In this document: piece after piece, positions 48,160 through 58,412 of the stretch
Position numbering within the stretch: the first letter of the stretch is position 1
Layout of the letters: the number at the start of each line of letters is the position of its first letter
Assembly: GCA_033398695.1 (NCBI GenBank)
Contig: CM065804.1
Coordinates: 9,285,001 to 9,349,000, forward strand
Source of the DNA: Orobanche coerulescens
Lineage: Eukaryota > Streptophyta > Magnoliopsida > Lamiales > Orobanchaceae
Direction of reading: 5' to 3'
DNA length: 64,000 nucleotides
Position numbers and translations under genes: made by a program
The notes under the pieces: model-generated
Told to the model about the DNA's origin: nothing
What the model saw: only the letters and a program-made list of their open reading frames with translations
Database searches by the model: none

Positions 48160-48172
48160 GCTCCGATACCAC
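48160..48172 (-). promoter_or_regulatory. Primer binding site of the inner copia
   Basis: The minus strand reads GTGGTATCGGAGC next to the LTR end at 48173, matching tRNA-iMet with one mismatch. Confidence 0.8.
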
Positions 48173-50149
48173 TGTTGGGATTCGGTGCCTAAAACGAAGG
48201 CCCAACGGAAGTGGTAAAACGAAAATTAATTCGATCTGAATCCCTACGAGGATCGATCGAGCTACGTATATACGAATATATAAACGAAAAGCAAGAGTCG
48301 TAAGAAACTAACCCTCGAAGTCCGTTGATTAAATGGTAACCTTCTCTTGAGCTATTCCCCAAGCTCTTGAACGATCCAACGCCGAAAGCACCGCGTCTCT
48401 ACTTGCCACGCGCCGGAGAAACGACCGGAACGACGATCACCTTGCTATCCTCCGAGGATACGACTAGAGCTAAGTGATGAAGCTTCCAATATGAGATTAT
48501 CACACTCTAAGTGTATAACTCACAACTCTCATTTATTTCTTGATTTTTCTCCAAGAATCACCAAGAACAAGTTGAAGAAGAAGATGAAGATAAGTGTTTG
48601 AACTCAAAGTCTCACTTTCTCTCTCTCTCTCAATGTATCTCACGGATGGCTCATTTATTTCAAGAGAGTGACAAGTCTTCTCTTCTTATTCAATTCCTTT
48701 CCACATGAGAACAACTCATGATAACCCCACCTTGAAAAAGATATCAAATATCTATTCATTAAACACCTAATCAAGATTCCAATTGATTTAAAAATCAAAG
48801 TCTTGTCAAGGTGTGGGGATGGGGGGCGGCCATGATGAAGAAATAGGACGAGTTCGGTTCGTTTCGGACTCCCGCGAGTCCAAACAGATAAACTCCGATT
48901 CCGTATCGATGTATTTATATCAATTAATTAATCCAATTAATTAAACATATCAAATACATTATAAGATAATTAATTTCTTCAAGAAATAATTATATCCATG
49001 AATTAAATTAATCACCCAGTGATATATTTAATTCATTAGGCCGTAAATCAATTTATCCAATAAATCGATTTAGACATCTAATGTCCTAAATTTAGATATC
49101 CAATATCTAATATTCATAATGAGAGAATTAGCTTGATTCATTCCGTCGTCAATCCTAATGCGCGACTCGGTAGGTCCGTCTCAGTCAGCAATGGGAGGAA
49201 CCAAAGAGTAGTAGCACCACCTAGCCAGCCTGGTGGCCTACACTGCACTACCCCAGCGAGAACGAATGATTGGGATCATTCAAGAACCATTCTGTCGTGA
49301 ATACCAGTATACGTATAAACCCTTCTTTCAAATGTCCCGATCAAGTTATAGGGTCACGGTCAGTCAAACCCTATTTGTACTTGACGCTATGCATGTGTTA
49401 ATGCAAATCGAGATTATCGAGCTCTCGTGTATCTAATACAGCTAGCTCCAATGCTTTGGCCAAAGACTTATGATCTCATCTGCCAATAACCGCATAGGAC
49501 ATATAACCCGTTCACTAACAGGAGAAAAAATTCTATCTTGGTATTCAGTAGGACCTGCTACTTGCCCGTCAAGATGCACGTCGAGGTTGACCCCCGCCTT
49601 CCGGTTTACAGGGTCGAACTACTCTAATGAAAATCTTGAAGGCACAAGCACATCCCTACTAAATCCTCAAGTCGAAGGTTCACGAATACCTATCACAACC
49701 TTTCGATTCCGTCATTGACTGTCCCGGAGTGAAATCCATGTGACGAATCGAGGGTGAGTCGGTTCGAGTATACTAATCTAATTAGCATACCTATAACGTG
49801 TGCTCCCACTAACCATTAGTGTTCGACAGGCACTCTCCATGTCAAAGAACACGTCATACAAGTCTTCACATAAACTTAATGCCCAGTCAAGTTTCATCGA
49901 CTTGCGAACGATTAAGTATTTGAGCTATAACCTTTCCAGTGCCGACCCCCTTATCCAATAAGGAGTGGAAAGTTTTGCTCTCAAATACACGGACTAGTTT
50001 CTATATGTTTATTTACGAGTTAGGAATGCCAGTAACTTCCAGTAAATAAAGAAATATTCATTTGCCTTATATAAATGGTTTACATAATTACAAGTACAAT
50101 GCCCTCACTCAACAACCTCTGAGTGGCATTCGAGGGCATACTCCTAACA
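48173..50149 (-). repeat. 5' LTR of the inner copia element
   Basis: 1977 bp, nearly identical to 40590-42566. It ends CTCCTAACA next to the TSD GCAGG. Confidence 0.88.
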
Positions 50150-50154
50150 GCAGG

Positions 50155-51318
50155 AACCATCACCAATGAAAAATGAAAAGCCTTTTCGGTCCATGACCGG
50201 AATGGATACAATGTTTTTATGCCCCTTGGGCAAAACAAGTACATTTTCTAAAGTCAAAACAAAGCCGGATTCTAAACCCAAAAGAAGTGATCCTATGTCG
50301 GTCGCCTCGACACTATGCCCGCTTCCGACTGTGATCATAACTTCTCCAGCTCCAAGCTTCCTACTTTGTTCCAGATCCTGATTCACGGTACAAATATGAG
50401 AACTAGCACCAGAATCAAGTATCCAGGAAGTAGAAAATACAAGAGCGAGAACAATTTGTTTCCAAAACTAAAAGTTCTGCACGAAGTGCCATGAAGAATC
50501 GGACAGTCTCTAGCCCAGTGGCCCAGCTCACCGCACTTGAGACAAGCATCCTTCTTCTTCTTGTTCTTCGGAACCATCGGGGCCTTGCCCTTACCCTTAA
50601 GGTCCTTTGCTTGTGGTCCAGTCCGCTTCTTGGTCTTTTTCTTCTTATTCTTAGACTTAGAAGTCCGTAAGAAATCACAAGGGCCGACTCCTTCATCCGC
50701 GGAGTCTTCATTTGAGATTGAGCGGTCACAAGTTTGTTCATTAGCCCGGCTAAATTACATGCAATCTCATTGCGGTTGAAGTTCATAACAAACCGTGAGA
50801 AGGAATCGGGGAGAGACTGTAGGATAAGGTCGGTTTGGAGAGAAGTATCCATTTTAAAATCAAGAGCCTCCAATCTCTCGATCATGGATATCATTTTGAG
50901 GACGTGTTCCCCAACCTTCTCACCTTCCTTCATCCTTGCACCGAGCGATTGCTTGGATATCTCATATCTAGCGATTCTGCTGTGCTCACCATAAAGTTCG
51001 GTTAAGTGAGATAGAATCGCCTAGCGAAGTCATTTTCTCATGAGCTCTCTGAAGCTCATTAGACATGGAAGCCATCATATAAGCACGGACTTTCACGTCA
51101 TCCTTAACCCACTTTTCGTGGTTTTCAATCTCTTCCTGATTGGCTCGGGTCCGCACAGGAGGCGCGGGAATGTCCGTCTCCAAGACGTATCCCAGTGCCT
51201 CAATACTGAGGAAAATCATCAGATTTCGGAGCCAATCCACAAAGTTAGGTCCCATTAAGGTGTTCTTTTCGAGTAGAATTGCGAGTGGATTCATTGTCAT
51301 ATTGAGATTTGTCTGCAT
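50155..51318 (-). pseudogene. Outer copia gag and protease start
   Basis: Gag opens at ATG 51318 (MQTNLNMTMNPLAILLEKN) and shifts frame near 50990 and again near 50710. The CCHC knuckle frame starts at 50577. The protease Asp-Ser-Gly segment reaches the insertion point of the inner copia at 50154, and pol continues at 40584. Confidence 0.85.
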
Positions 51319-53196
51319 TAAGTATAACAGATTAATTAGTGACTTGTTATATTATGATCTGAGTATAGAATTAAGGTCTTTTCTATTCTTGTTACCCAAC
51401 TCCCACTATTTTTTATCGGAACAACACACTCCCATGTGAAATCCGGAAGTATCGCCGCTCTACTTCATAGTGGTGATCGAGTTCTTTATAAATCTTAATA
51501 GAGGGCAACCGAACAGGTTTCTAGTCTATTAATTTTCATAAAGTGGTGTCCAACACCAACCCATCTAATGGATGATTCGATCTTCTTTTTCCCCTTGTTC
51601 ACTCCCCTCAACCTATACGGTTTCTATGGTTCGTGAACAAGTTAAGTTTATACCATCGACGCAAATCAGTTTCACAATTGAATCTTATCCGGCAACCTAT
51701 CAGGTTTCTAGGGATAAAATTTGCTCCAACCGAAGGCATCCAATGCGCTCCCGGTAATTTATCCGTCCTCCCCGAACGACTACCCCGATAACTCGGAAGC
51801 ATAGCACATCCGGTTTGGATTTCAATTTCGAGTTAGCTCGATGGAGGGAAGGAAAACCTTGAAACCTTATAAACTTAATAATTTGTTGTGGGAGAATTTT
51901 CGCGATTAACGTTACACTTTGCACATTAATCATTTTAGCGCGTTTGTTGCATTCATACAATATGTAACAACCATTCACAACCTAGTTGCTACCAACATGT
52001 GGTTCATGGACCGTTCCTAGAAAACAAAAACTCCGTAATCTAATTACAAGTCTTCGTCTTGAATCTTCGTCTTCTCAAAACGGATCTTCCTCCGGTCTTC
52101 GTCATTACATATAAATTTTACATTGAAAATTGCATCCTAGATACAAATATTTCTAGTAAAATAAATAGGCTCAAAACGGCCTTTACAACCCAATCGAATA
52201 AAACGAACGATTCAAACTAAGTCCATGAACCACATCCCCATTCAAAAGCATTCATCCAATAAATACTCAATAAATGGATAGCGAGAAGATTACATATGAT
52301 CCAATCAATAATCAACAATAAATAGAATTGATCCAATCAATTCAACAATAATCGACAATTTAATTTTCGTCCGTAGTGTACCCTTAAAATATTTTCTTTG
52401 AGTTTTCCCTCATCAAAAATTCTAAATTAATGATTTTAATACAGGAAAATTCAATAATCGAAAATATACTGAAAAACGAGACCCAGTGCCGACGGCTGAA
52501 GCGCCCGTAGCACCGGGCTCCTCGCCGGCGGCCTACAGGCCACGCCTGCGGCCTACAGCCACGCCGGCTCCAGACAGGAAAGGGCTCGATCATGCCGGAC
52601 ACGCCCGGCAGATACTGACGTGCCGGCAGCGGCCGGAAGGCAACAGAACGCTGTTTGGATCTGACAACGCGCTCGGCCAAGCACTCATTTGAATCTGACA
52701 AGCGCGTTCGGCGGCGGCGACCAGCGGCCGCTCGGCGGATCTGACAACGCGCTCGGCCAAGCACTCGGCTGAATCGGCAAGCGCACTCGGCAGCGGCCGG
52801 CGAACGGCAACGCTCGGCGGATACGGCAAGCGTCCGGCCGGATCCGGCGAGCACTCGGCTCGTCTGGCCTTGATCGGCCGGACTTCGGCGAGAATCTGAC
52901 AAGCGTCCGGCCACGGCCCGGACGTGCTCGGCCACACTCGGCAGCTGTATGGAAAATCGTCCAACGATTCGATACAGCTCGTTTTCGGGCAGATTTCTAA
53001 AATCATGTTATTCCTGATCTGAATATTATTAATATAAATCATATTTCCAAGAAAAAACTGATTTATATCATAACATAAAATCACGGAAAAACGACACTAC
53101 GACGAGCAATAAAATATCTACGATTATTAAAGTGATTCTAAATCACAAAATAAGCATTCCAAATGCTAAATATCGTATATGCGATCGCAAGACCTC
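51319..53196 (-). other. Leader of the outer copia element
   Basis: Non-coding, 1.9 kb. It aligns with the inner leader except for the GC island. Confidence 0.7.
52480..52965. repeat. GC island with GCACTCGGC/GCGGCCGG words in the copia leader
   Basis: About 480 bp, GC-rich, built from degenerate repeats such as AATC(T)G(A)CAAGCGC and CTCGGC. It occupies the same leader position as 47690-47895 in the inner copy but is longer and built from other words. The chance minus-strand ORF of 183 codons (52384-52935) is low complexity and matches nothing I recognise. Confidence 0.7.
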
Positions 53197-53209
53197 GCTC
53201 CGATACCAC
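53197..53209 (-). promoter_or_regulatory. Primer binding site of the outer copia
   Basis: GTGGTATCGGAGC on the minus strand, adjacent to the LTR at 53210. Confidence 0.8.
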
Positions 53210-55163
53210 TGTTGGGATTCGGTGCCTAAAACGAAGGCCCAGCGGAAGCGGTAAAATGAAAATTAATTCGATCCGAATCCCTACGAGGATCAATCGAGCT
53301 ACGTATATACGAATATCAAAACGAAATACAAGAGATACGAGAAACATACCCTCGTAGTCCGTTGATTAAATGGATAACCTTCTCTTGAGCTATTCCCCAA
53401 GCTCTTGAACGATCCAACGCCGAAAAACACCGCGTCTCTACTTGCCACGCGCCGGAGAAACGACCGGAACAACAATCACCTTGCTATCCTCCGAGGATAC
53501 GGCTAGAGCTAAGTGATGAAGCTATATATTTGTGATTACAACACTCCAAGTGTATAACTCACTTACTCTCAATGAATCTCTCAATTTTCTCCAAGAACAA
53601 TTAAGATGATATGAAGAAGATGATGAAGATAATTGAGAAAAAGGTTTTTCTCTTTCTCTCTCTCTATTTCACTTTCACGTATGGAAGCTTGTGTGTGTAA
53701 GTGATAGTCATCCTCCTTTATTTATTCAACTCCCCACTACCTTTAACAACTCATGCATGTGGGAATCTAACCCCACCTCCACAATAATAATACATTAAAG
53801 AATGGAGACATAAGTCCAAAAGGAAGGTGGGTGGAATGTGGGGGGCGGCCCATGCTAGAAATCGGACGAGTTCGGTTCGTTTCGGACTCCCGAGGGTCTA
53901 AACAGATAAACTCCGATTCCGTATCGATGTATTTATATCGATTAATTAATCCAATTAATTAAACATATCAAATACAAAATAATATAATTAATTTCTCCAA
54001 GAAATAATTATATATGAATTAAAATAATCACCCAGTAATTTATTTAATTCATTAGGCCGTAAATCAATTTATCCAATAAATCGATTTAAACATCCAATGT
54101 TCCAAAATTAGATATCCAATATCTAATATTCATAATGAGAGAATTAGCTTGAATCATTCCGTCGTCAATCCTATTGCGCGACTCGGTAGGTCCGTCTCAG
54201 TCAGCAATGGGAGGAACCAAAGAGTAGTAGCACCACCTAGCCAGCCTGGCGGCCTACACTGTACCCCAACTGAGAACGAATGATTGGGATCATTCAAGAA
54301 CCATTCTGTCGTGAATACCAGTATACGTATTATCCCTTCTTTCAAATGTCCCGATCAAGTTATAGGGTCACGGTCAGTCAAACCCTATCTGTACTTGACG
54401 CTATGCATGCGTTAATGCAAATCGAGATCATCGAGCTGTCGTGTATCTAATACAACTAGCTCCAATGCTTTGGCCAAAGACTTATGATCTCATCTGCCAA
54501 TAACCGCATAGGACATATAACCCGCTCACTAACGGGAGAAAGAATTCTATCTTGGTATTCAGTAGGACCTGCTACTTGCCCGTCAATATGCACGTCGAGG
54601 TTGACCCCCACCTTCCGGTTTACAGGGTCGAACTACTCTAATGAAAATCTTGACGTCACAAGCACATCCCTACTAAATCCTCAAGTCGAAGGTTCACGAA
54701 TACCTATCACAACCTTTCGATTCCGTCATTGACTGTCCCGGAGTGAAATCCATGTGACGAATCGAGGGTGAGTCGGTTCGAGCATACTAATCCAATTAGC
54801 ATACCTATAACGTGTGCTCCCACTAACCATTAGCGTTCGACAGGCACCCTCCATGTCAAAGAACACGTCATACAAGTCTTCACATAAACTTAACGCCCAG
54901 TCAAGTTTCATCGACTTGCGAACGATTAAGTATTTGAGCTATAACCTTTCCAGTGCCGACCCCCTTATCCAATAAGGAGTGGAACGTTTTGCTCTCAAAT
55001 ACACGGACTAGTTTCTATGTGTTTATTTACGAGTTAGGAATGCCAGTAACTACCAGTAAATAAAGAAACATTCATTTGCCTTATATAAATGGTTTACATA
55101 ATTACAAGTACAATGCCCTCACTCAACAACCTCTGAGTGGCATTCGAGGGCATACTCCTAACA
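53210..55163 (-). repeat. 5' LTR of the outer copia element
   Basis: 1954 bp, ending CTCCTAACA next to the TSD ACTGA (55164-55168). It retains the uninterrupted CTACACTGTACC site into which the gypsy-type element inserted in the partner LTR. Confidence 0.87.
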
Positions 55164-55168
55164 ACTGA

Positions 55169-55452
55169 AACGTTAGTCAACAGTTTACTTTTACGCAAAA
55201 TTTGGGATGGTGTTGACAATGTCCGTCAGTTTAAGTGTTTTTCAAGAGCCAATAAGGGAGAAATTGGTAAGTTCTCTGAGAACCCGACGTTTGAACCCAA
55301 ACATGTGAACCCTAATTTCACTAAACCTGAGAGAGAATCATATAACAAGAGAAACCAAACATTTGAACCCTAATTTCACTAAACCCCGGATCGATTCTCT
55401 GAAATTCGAAAACGGTACCTTCTGGCGATCGATCATCTCCGACGGAATTGCA
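55169..55452 (+). promoter_or_regulatory. Region upstream of the MULE-derived gene
   Basis: Native sequence to the right of the copia insertion. It contains a direct repeat, TGAACCCTAATTTCACTAAA (about 55306 and 55362). No clear TATA box was identified. It may include part of a MULE terminal inverted repeat, but the other terminus is not in the window. Confidence 0.35.
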
Positions 55453-57350
55453 ATGTCTTGTAAAAAAAGAAGTCCATGTACTAGGATTCCTGAAGGACCC
55501 ACAGCTCTAGAGTATGGTAAGTTCTATTTTGCTATTGTCGACGGTTTTCTCGTAATTTCCGTTTTGATGTTGTCGATGATAATGTTGGTTTAATATGTGT
55601 TGTTTTTACTCAGTAGCATATTTTACTTGGTTTACTTTGTGTTTTCGATGATAATGTCTCTGTAATAGGTGTATATTTTGTTACTGTAAGATTCCTTTTG
55701 TTTAGTGAACATTAGAATAGTTTAAACATCCCGAGAAATGATTAAAAATTTGTTTTTTGCACTTTTTTGTTTTTGCAGTCCCAATGAGCTTCAATTTTAC
55801 AATAGTGATGCACCACCATGGGAAGTTTAAGAAGGGAAAATAATATTATGATGGAGGAGTTGTATCCTATTTTGATTGGTGTAATGTGTATGAGATGAGT
55901 ATGATAGAAGTTAAAGCAATGGTTATTATGTGTGGCATTGCCACTAAGAATGTAAACTGTTATATGTCAAAGAGGGGGATAAATTGTTGTAGAGAGTTGG
56001 TAAAGATGGAGACTGATATAGATGCATGTAGTATGGGATATTTTGTTGATAGTGTGGACTCAATAGGTGTGTTTGTAGAGCACCTGAATGATGGTATAGA
56101 GGAGGATGAAGATGAGGCTGATGAAGAGGATCAAGGTGAGGGAAGTGATCAGAGTGAGGGAAGTGATCAGAGTGGTGGTGATGAGACTTCTAAACAAGGT
56201 GATGGTGGTGAAACTTCTAAACAAGGTGGTGGTGGTGAGACTTCTAAACAAGATGGTGGTGGTGAGACTTCTAAACAAGGTGGTGGTGGTGGTGAGCCTT
56301 CTGAACAACCTGAAAGAGATGTTTTCACACTTGGTGGTGATAGTGAGATGTTTTCACACTTGGTGGATGAAAGAGAAGCATACTTTGATGAGCAGTCGAT
56401 TGGAGAAGATTCAGTCAACTCAGATGGATTCAATGATAGTGATGTTGAGTTGACAAATGAAAATCCAGCATACTACAAGGCTGTCAAACTAAACCAGTGG
56501 TTAGGTGGACAAGATAACTACAACTTTAATGGGACTGAAAGCACCCCTGAAATGTCAGTTCCTATCACTGCAATAGTTTCTCAACCCACTCAATATATGG
56601 GGTTCCCACTGTTTAACCCCATTACAGATATGGAGGACCCTAAGTTTTCAATTGGATTGGTATTCCCTGGGAATAAGGTGTTGAGGGAGGCCATTAGGAA
56701 TCACTCAATCAAGAATGGTAAGGAGATAAGGTTTGACAGAAATGATGAGGGCAGGATCATTGTGAGTTGTGATTCCCAGAGCTGTCCTTGGAGACTTCAA
56801 GCTAATTCATTCCATGCAAGTGGTAAGGTGGCTATGTAGTCCAAGGCCTTGAATGATACACATCATTGTAGTAGGGTTGAGCAAGTCAAGGTTGCATCTG
56901 CCAGGTGGATAGCACAACAATATAAGGGTAAATGTCCTGACTGCAATGAGGCATGCCATGATGTGGGTGAAGAATGTGTGATGAGTCTTATAGATGATGT
57001 TGCAGAAGAACTCGTGAGGTCTGAAACTGCCGAGGAAGCACCTGCTCAACCACCAAGGAAGAGGCAATTGTTTGTTGATCCATCAGAGCCATCTAAACAA
57101 CCTCCAAAGGTACTACTTAACTGTAAGGAAATGTGCTTGGAAGTGGTTTGTATGCTTAGTGCACTCATGCTTGATTTTGATCTTGTAGGTGCCTACCAAG
57201 AAGGATAAAGCTGCACTGACTGAGAAGACCAAAAAAGACAAAAAGAAGATGCATCCAGATACACCAACAAGAAGGAGCAAAAGATTAGCATTAGTTGCTA
57301 CTGGAACCCAAGAGTCAAGTGTCACTACAAATTCTGGAAATCAGAAGTGA
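55453..57350 (+). pseudogene. MULE transposase-related gene lacking the catalytic core
   Basis: A three-exon model keeps one frame: 55453-55516, 55779-57109 and 57189-57350. Donors are GTAAGT (55517) and GTACTA (57110); acceptors are TTTTTGCAG (55778) and CTTGTAG (57188). The product has an N-terminal part typical of plant MULEs (MSFNFTIVMHHHGKF, DWCNVYEMSMIEVKAM), an acidic and ETSKQGGGG-repeat linker, a MuDR-type DNA-binding domain (GLVFPGNKVLREAI...CPWRL) and the following WIAQQY. It then passes straight to a knuckle-like CPDCNEACHDVGEEC and a basic tail. The DDE core normally between these is missing. Stops at 55841-55843 (TAA) and 56837-56839 (TAG, after VAM) break the frame. It is a deletion derivative, probably inactive. 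Confidence 0.72.
56180..56310 (+). repeat. 27-bp coding minisatellite (ETSKQGGGG)
   Basis: Four to five units of 27 bp encode ETSKQ(G/D)(G/D)GG. The unit length is a multiple of three, so the frame is kept. Confidence 0.85.
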
Positions 57351-57880
57351 CAGTTTGTTGATGCTAGTGTAGATGCCATCTGTGCAATGGCTAGGATATG
57401 TTTCATGTTTTGAATGACTTGGATAGTCATAGTATTTTGTTAACTTGGTGGATGTACCTAAGTTTGGTTGATTGAACTTATTATCTTTTGTTGAATTGAA
57501 TGATATGATGCTACTCCATATTATCCTATTCTGTTTGTTATAATCACGTTTATCAAGTTTGTTGTTCAATTATGTACAAGTTAATTGCTCAATTTGAGTG
57601 TTCAATTTGAATGTACAAGTTTATCAAGTTTAAAAGGTACATGTGCATTGATAGGACGACAAATGTAGACCTCCTAAAAACCCGGTTCCATCATGCATAA
57701 TTAAACTTGGTTACACATCACATAAATCTGCAGAAAAATATGCTTACACATGACCACTTCATTACTACGAAATTAGTACAAAATTACATCAAAAGCAAAC
57801 ACTTGATTCATACATTACATCACATCAAAACATAGCCTACTTCATACTTGATTCATACATTACATCAAACTTGATCCATT
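57351..57880. other. Intergenic stretch between the two convergent MULE-island genes
   Basis: AT-rich, with repeated CAAGTTTATCAAGTTT and CATTACATCA words and no gene. It would hold both 3' UTRs. Confidence 0.5.
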
Positions 57881-58358
57881 CTAGTTAATTCCAACTCGAA
57901 TACGCAACTCTTGAATCCTAGCACTTAGCTCATCGATCTCATTCTTCACATCTTCCCCTGCAATTCCACCACTACCACTGGCGGCAGAATGACTGTTTTG
58001 AGCCATAAGTCGTGCATTTTCTTCCTCCAGAGCACTAACTCTCGCCTCATATCCATTAATCCATCTCAATAACCAGAGAATGATTTCAATAGATCTCTTG
58101 CACATTTTTGGGTCAACCCAACTCCAATGCTTACATGGCACTCTGCTTTTACTCTACAATGTATCAAACAGAAACACATCAACTACAACAAACTCCATTC
58201 AAACAAAAGTTAGACAAATTCAAGTTAAAGTCACTTACCCCAACGAATGGACATCTGTCAAACCTTCTTCCGGGATGTTTGTCCGTCCAAGAGGTGAATT
58301 GGGCACCAACAAACCCACAACGACAAATGGTCGGTCCCGGTTCGTCATTATTCTCCAT
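57881..58358 (-). CDS. GRF-type zinc-finger protein, intact two-exon gene
   Basis: Exon 1 is 58358-58239 (40 codons) and exon 2 is 58153-57881. The intron is phase 0, with donor GTAAGTGA and acceptor ACATTGTAG. The 130-residue product has a GRF-type zinc-binding pattern: ICRCGF at 11-16, HPGRRFDRCP at 28-37, then CKHWSWVDP after the splice. A Trp/Leu-rich segment follows, then two coiled-coil-like stretches (VSALEEENARLMAQ and VKNEIDELSARIQELRIRV). GRF fingers bind zinc and often nucleic acid. Small plant GRF proteins of this layout are common in transposon-rich DNA. It is convergent with the MULE gene. The specific function is unknown. No stop or frameshift was found. Confidence 0.7.
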
Positions 58359-58412
58359 TTTCGGTTGAGGGATTTCTGTAATTTGTGATGGAAGGAGGAA
58401 GAAAGTGTTGAT

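Larger units (their letters stand above)
40590..50149 (-). mobile_element. Inner Ty1/copia element, same family, inserted in the outer copy
   Basis: TG...CA ends flanked by a perfect TSD GCAGG (40585-40589 and 50150-50154). The host coding sequence reads continuously across the removed element. LTRs 40590-42566 and 48173-50149 are both 1977 bp and nearly identical, indicating a recent insertion. Gag-pol is on the minus strand with a few frame breaks. Confidence 0.9.
27179..55163 (-). mobile_element. Outer Ty1/copia element carrying two nested insertions
   Basis: Its TG...CA ends (TGTTGGGATTCGG to CTCCTAACA) are flanked by ACTGA on both sides (27174-27178 and 55164-55168). Minus-strand order from the right is 5' LTR (53210-55163), primer site, long leader, gag and protease start (51318-50155), [copia insertion 50149-40590], rest of pol (40584-37867), polypurine tract and 3' LTR, itself split by a gypsy-type element (28226-36889). 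Without nested DNA it is about 9.7 kb. The copia lineage was not assigned; integrase has the TPPGTPQLNGVSERRNRT motif. Confidence 0.87.

Noticed and set aside
48160..48172. tRNA-Met gene fragment
   Set aside because: Only the 12-13 bases complementary to the tRNA 3' end are present, directly next to an LTR, which is a primer site and not a tRNA gene.
52384..52935. 183-codon minus-strand ORF in the copia leader
   Set aside because: It lies in a GC-rich degenerate repeat, is Arg/Ser-rich low complexity, and the inner copia copy has no equivalent, so it is a by-product of base composition.
55137..55593. Two short plus-strand ORFs as separate genes
   Set aside because: The first begins inside the copia LTR. 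The second overlaps exon 1 of the MULE-derived gene and reads on into its first intron.
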